Below are positions 5,320-6,722 of a DNA stretch of 6,722 bases, in pieces. The DNA is from Thermoplasmata archaeon (GTDB taxonomy: Archaea > Thermoplasmatota > Thermoplasmata > SG8-5), in contig JAUSPR010000069.1 of NCBI GenBank assembly GCA_030655715.1, positions 1-6,722 of the forward strand, read 5' to 3'. The position numbers and the translations under genes were made by a program. The notes below the pieces were generated by a model. The model did not search any database. It was not told the DNA's origin and saw only the letters and a list, made by a program, of their open reading frames with translations. Within the stretch, counting starts at the first letter, position 1; each line of letters begins with the position of its first letter.

Positions 5320-5609
5320 ATGCAGAAAAGCATTGCATACGGTATGCCGCAAACTTCGGCCACCGCGTCCTGGTGTATGCATTCCATTTCTATCGCGATT
5401 TTGACGGTAATTTTCCCAACAAGATTGGCTGAAGTTGCCTGAGCCAGCATGCCGCGGAATTCCTCTTCCGTAACCGTGTTTCCTCCGAAAAAGACTGTGT
5501 CAATGTGCAAACGTACGTCCTCGTCCTCCAGGGTCTGGCCCATCAATTCCGAATCGCAGGCCGCGAGAATTGTTTCATTGCTGATATGGTGTATTCTTGC
5601 CATTATCAT
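5313..5609 (-). CDS. DUF424 family protein (archaeal conserved, unknown function)
   Basis: This small cytoplasmic protein of 98 residues matches the archaeal DUF424 (COG2412-type) pattern. It has an N-terminal beta segment with an LAACDSELMGQTL stretch (15-27), FFGGNTVTEEE (40-50), the characteristic ATSANLVG (58-65), and a C-terminal VCGIPYAMLF (86-95). No catalytic residues, membrane segments or signal peptide are apparent, and the biochemical function is not known. The start ATG at 5609 overlaps the mcm stop as ATGA; a second ATG (5603) two codons later is an equally plausible start and would remove only MI. The gene lies between the replicative helicase and nmd3, which suggests co-expression with information-processing genes. 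The family call rests on recognised motifs, not on a search. Confidence 0.85.
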   Translation of the reverse strand: MIMARIHHISNETILAACDSELMGQTLEDEDVRLHIDTVFFGGNTVTEEEFRGMLAQATSANLVGKITVKIAIEMECIHQDAVAEVCGIPYAMLFCMG

Positions 5610-6722
5610 AATTCATGCACCAGCTTGTACAATGCCTTGCCGTCCTTTTTACCGGTTTCGAAGATTTCACCGCTTTTTCTCATGCTTTCCCAAATTGCAT
5701 TGGCTCTGTCCTGAGATATGCCTCTTGATTCGGCCTCCTCAAGCACCTGGTCGCGCGTGAAACCCTGACTTTCTTCGGCCAATAGTTCCTTCATCACGCT
5801 GTTAAGGGCAAGACGCCTTTGCTGCTGGCTCTGTGGCACGCCCGTGTAAAGTGAATCAGAATCCCATTCCAGTTCGTCCCCGCCGCGACCGATAACGCGC
5901 CTCAGGTATTCCCGGACAATTTTGATTGCGCGTTCCGCGTCATCAATGGTTACCTCTTCAGCCATTCTCAGACGGGCACTGGCCTCTGCAACACGCACGA
6001 AACCTTCCAGCTGTCTGGCAGTGATTGCAATGGCCTTTGCCTCGCCGCTCTCGCTCAGCTTTCTGACTTCAAGATAATACGCTTTCATGCGCTCCATGGC
6101 CTCCCGGGTGAGAATCGGAAACTTGTGCCTCTTGGCCACGAATACGTATTTTCTGAGCAACACCGGGTCGATAAGCGGTTTGCGGGTATTGTCCATGAAT
6201 TCGAAATCCGCCTGGTCAAAATCAGAATCGGTTTCGCTCTGATAGTTATAACGTTCCCTCATCTCGCCGACAAGGTGCGAGTTCAAAATGTGATCTGCAA
6301 TTTTACCGTCCTCAATGGCGTCCGGTTTGTCCTGAAGCGGGAAAATCAAATCGAACCTGGAAAGCAGTGTTGGCGGGAGATTTATCTGGTCTGCTATGTA
6401 CTCCTGGAGGCTGAACCTGCCGTACTTGGGGTTGGCAGCGCCCAAAACAGAGCAACGGGATTGTAATGTGGCATTTATTCCGGCCTTCGCGACAGAAATG
6501 GTTTGCTGCTCCATGGCCTCGTGCATACTGCTCCTGTCCTGGGGAGACATCTTGTCCAGCTCGTCAACGCATGCAAGTCCCTTATCAGCAAGGACCAGAG
6601 CGCCGGCCTCCAGGGTCCAGCGGCCGTCCCCGAAATCGTCCTTCACGGCTGCGGCAGTTAAACCCGCGCCGGTGGCTGACTTGCCAGATGCATAAATTCC
6701 GCGCGGCGTTATCTCGGACATA
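5606..6722 (-). CDS. mcm: MCM replicative DNA helicase, C-terminal part (5' end outside window)
   Basis: MCM is the hexameric AAA+ helicase that unwinds DNA at the archaeal replication fork. Only the last 371 codons are present. The first residue visible is an internal Met just before TPRGIYASGKSATGAGLTAA (5-24), so the N-terminal DNA-binding domains and Walker A lie beyond position 6722. Visible motifs are Walker B CVDELDKM (51-58), EQQTISVAKAGI (71-82), sensor-1 Asn97 in AANP, the arginine finger in LSRFDLIF (120-127) and the sensor-2 region TARQLEGFVRVAEASARLR (234-252). A winged-helix domain occupies roughly the last 70 residues (RRLALNSVMKELL to the end). An acidic insertion (about 160-175) precedes the C-terminal helical part of the AAA+ domain. 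No intein interrupts the visible portion. Its stop overlaps the DUF424 start by 4 nt, indicating an operon whose promoter is outside the window. Confidence 0.96.
   Translation of the reverse strand, partial: MSEITPRGIYASGKSATGAGLTAAAVKDDFGDGRWTLEAGALVLADKGLACVDELDKMSPQDRSSMHEAMEQQTISVAKAGINATLQSRCSVLGAANPKYGRFSLQEYIADQINLPPTLLSRFDLIFPLQDKPDAIEDGKIADHILNSHLVGEMRERYNYQSETDSDFDQADFEFMDNTRKPLIDPVLLRKYVFVAKRHKFPILTREAMERMKAYYLEVRKLSESGEAKAIAITARQLEGFVRVAEASARLRMAEEVTIDDAERAIKIVREYLRRVIGRGGDELEWDSDSLYTGVPQSQQQRRLALNSVMKELLAEESQGFTRDQVLEEAESRGISQDRANAIWESMRKSGEIFETGKKDGKALYKLVHEL

Noticed and set aside
1..6722. CRISPR array, prophage or intact insertion sequence
   Set aside because: There are no spaced direct repeats, transposase, integrase or phage genes; the only mobile-element hint is the uncertain hairpin block at 4129-4259.

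Overview
The window looks archaeal and euryarchaeal, most likely from or near the Thermoplasmata. The pointers are an archaeal MCM helicase, an NMD3 homologue, a DUF424 protein, a RAD55/KaiC-like ATPase, TATA-type promoter sequences and compact operons with Shine-Dalgarno sites. The lineage is inferred from gene content, not from a phylogeny.

Layout: positions 1-344 hold no credible gene but carry a 15-bp tandem repeat, small hairpins and a TATA-type promoter. A single plus-strand gene follows (345-1859), a double-length FAD-dependent thymidylate synthase (ThyX) made of two diverged ThyX domains. It converges, with a 20-nt gap, on a three-gene minus-strand operon (3958 down to 1880). In order of transcription that operon encodes a KaiC/RAD55-like ATPase, a 180-aa Rab-like small GTPase and a second, 270-aa Rab-like GTPase with an unrecognised C-terminal domain. 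The genes are 2 and 4 nt apart.

Upstream is a 336-nt gene-free gap (3959-4294). It holds a palindromic TATA-like element, probably the promoter of the GTPase operon, and two strong, nearly contiguous inverted-repeat structures (4129-4196 and 4205-4259). These are either a structured RNA or the remains of a small palindromic mobile element. Beyond the gap lies a second minus-strand operon of housekeeping genes: mcm (cut by the window edge), a DUF424 protein (ATGA overlap with mcm) and nmd3, whose best start is a TTG 4 nt after the DUF424 stop.

The mcm-DUF424-nmd3 operon links DNA replication with ribosome maturation or translation. The ATPase-GTPase-GTPase operon is the most interesting part: it looks like a dedicated NTPase switch module of unknown output. 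The ThyX is notable because each half appears to have lost a different part of the canonical active-site signature.
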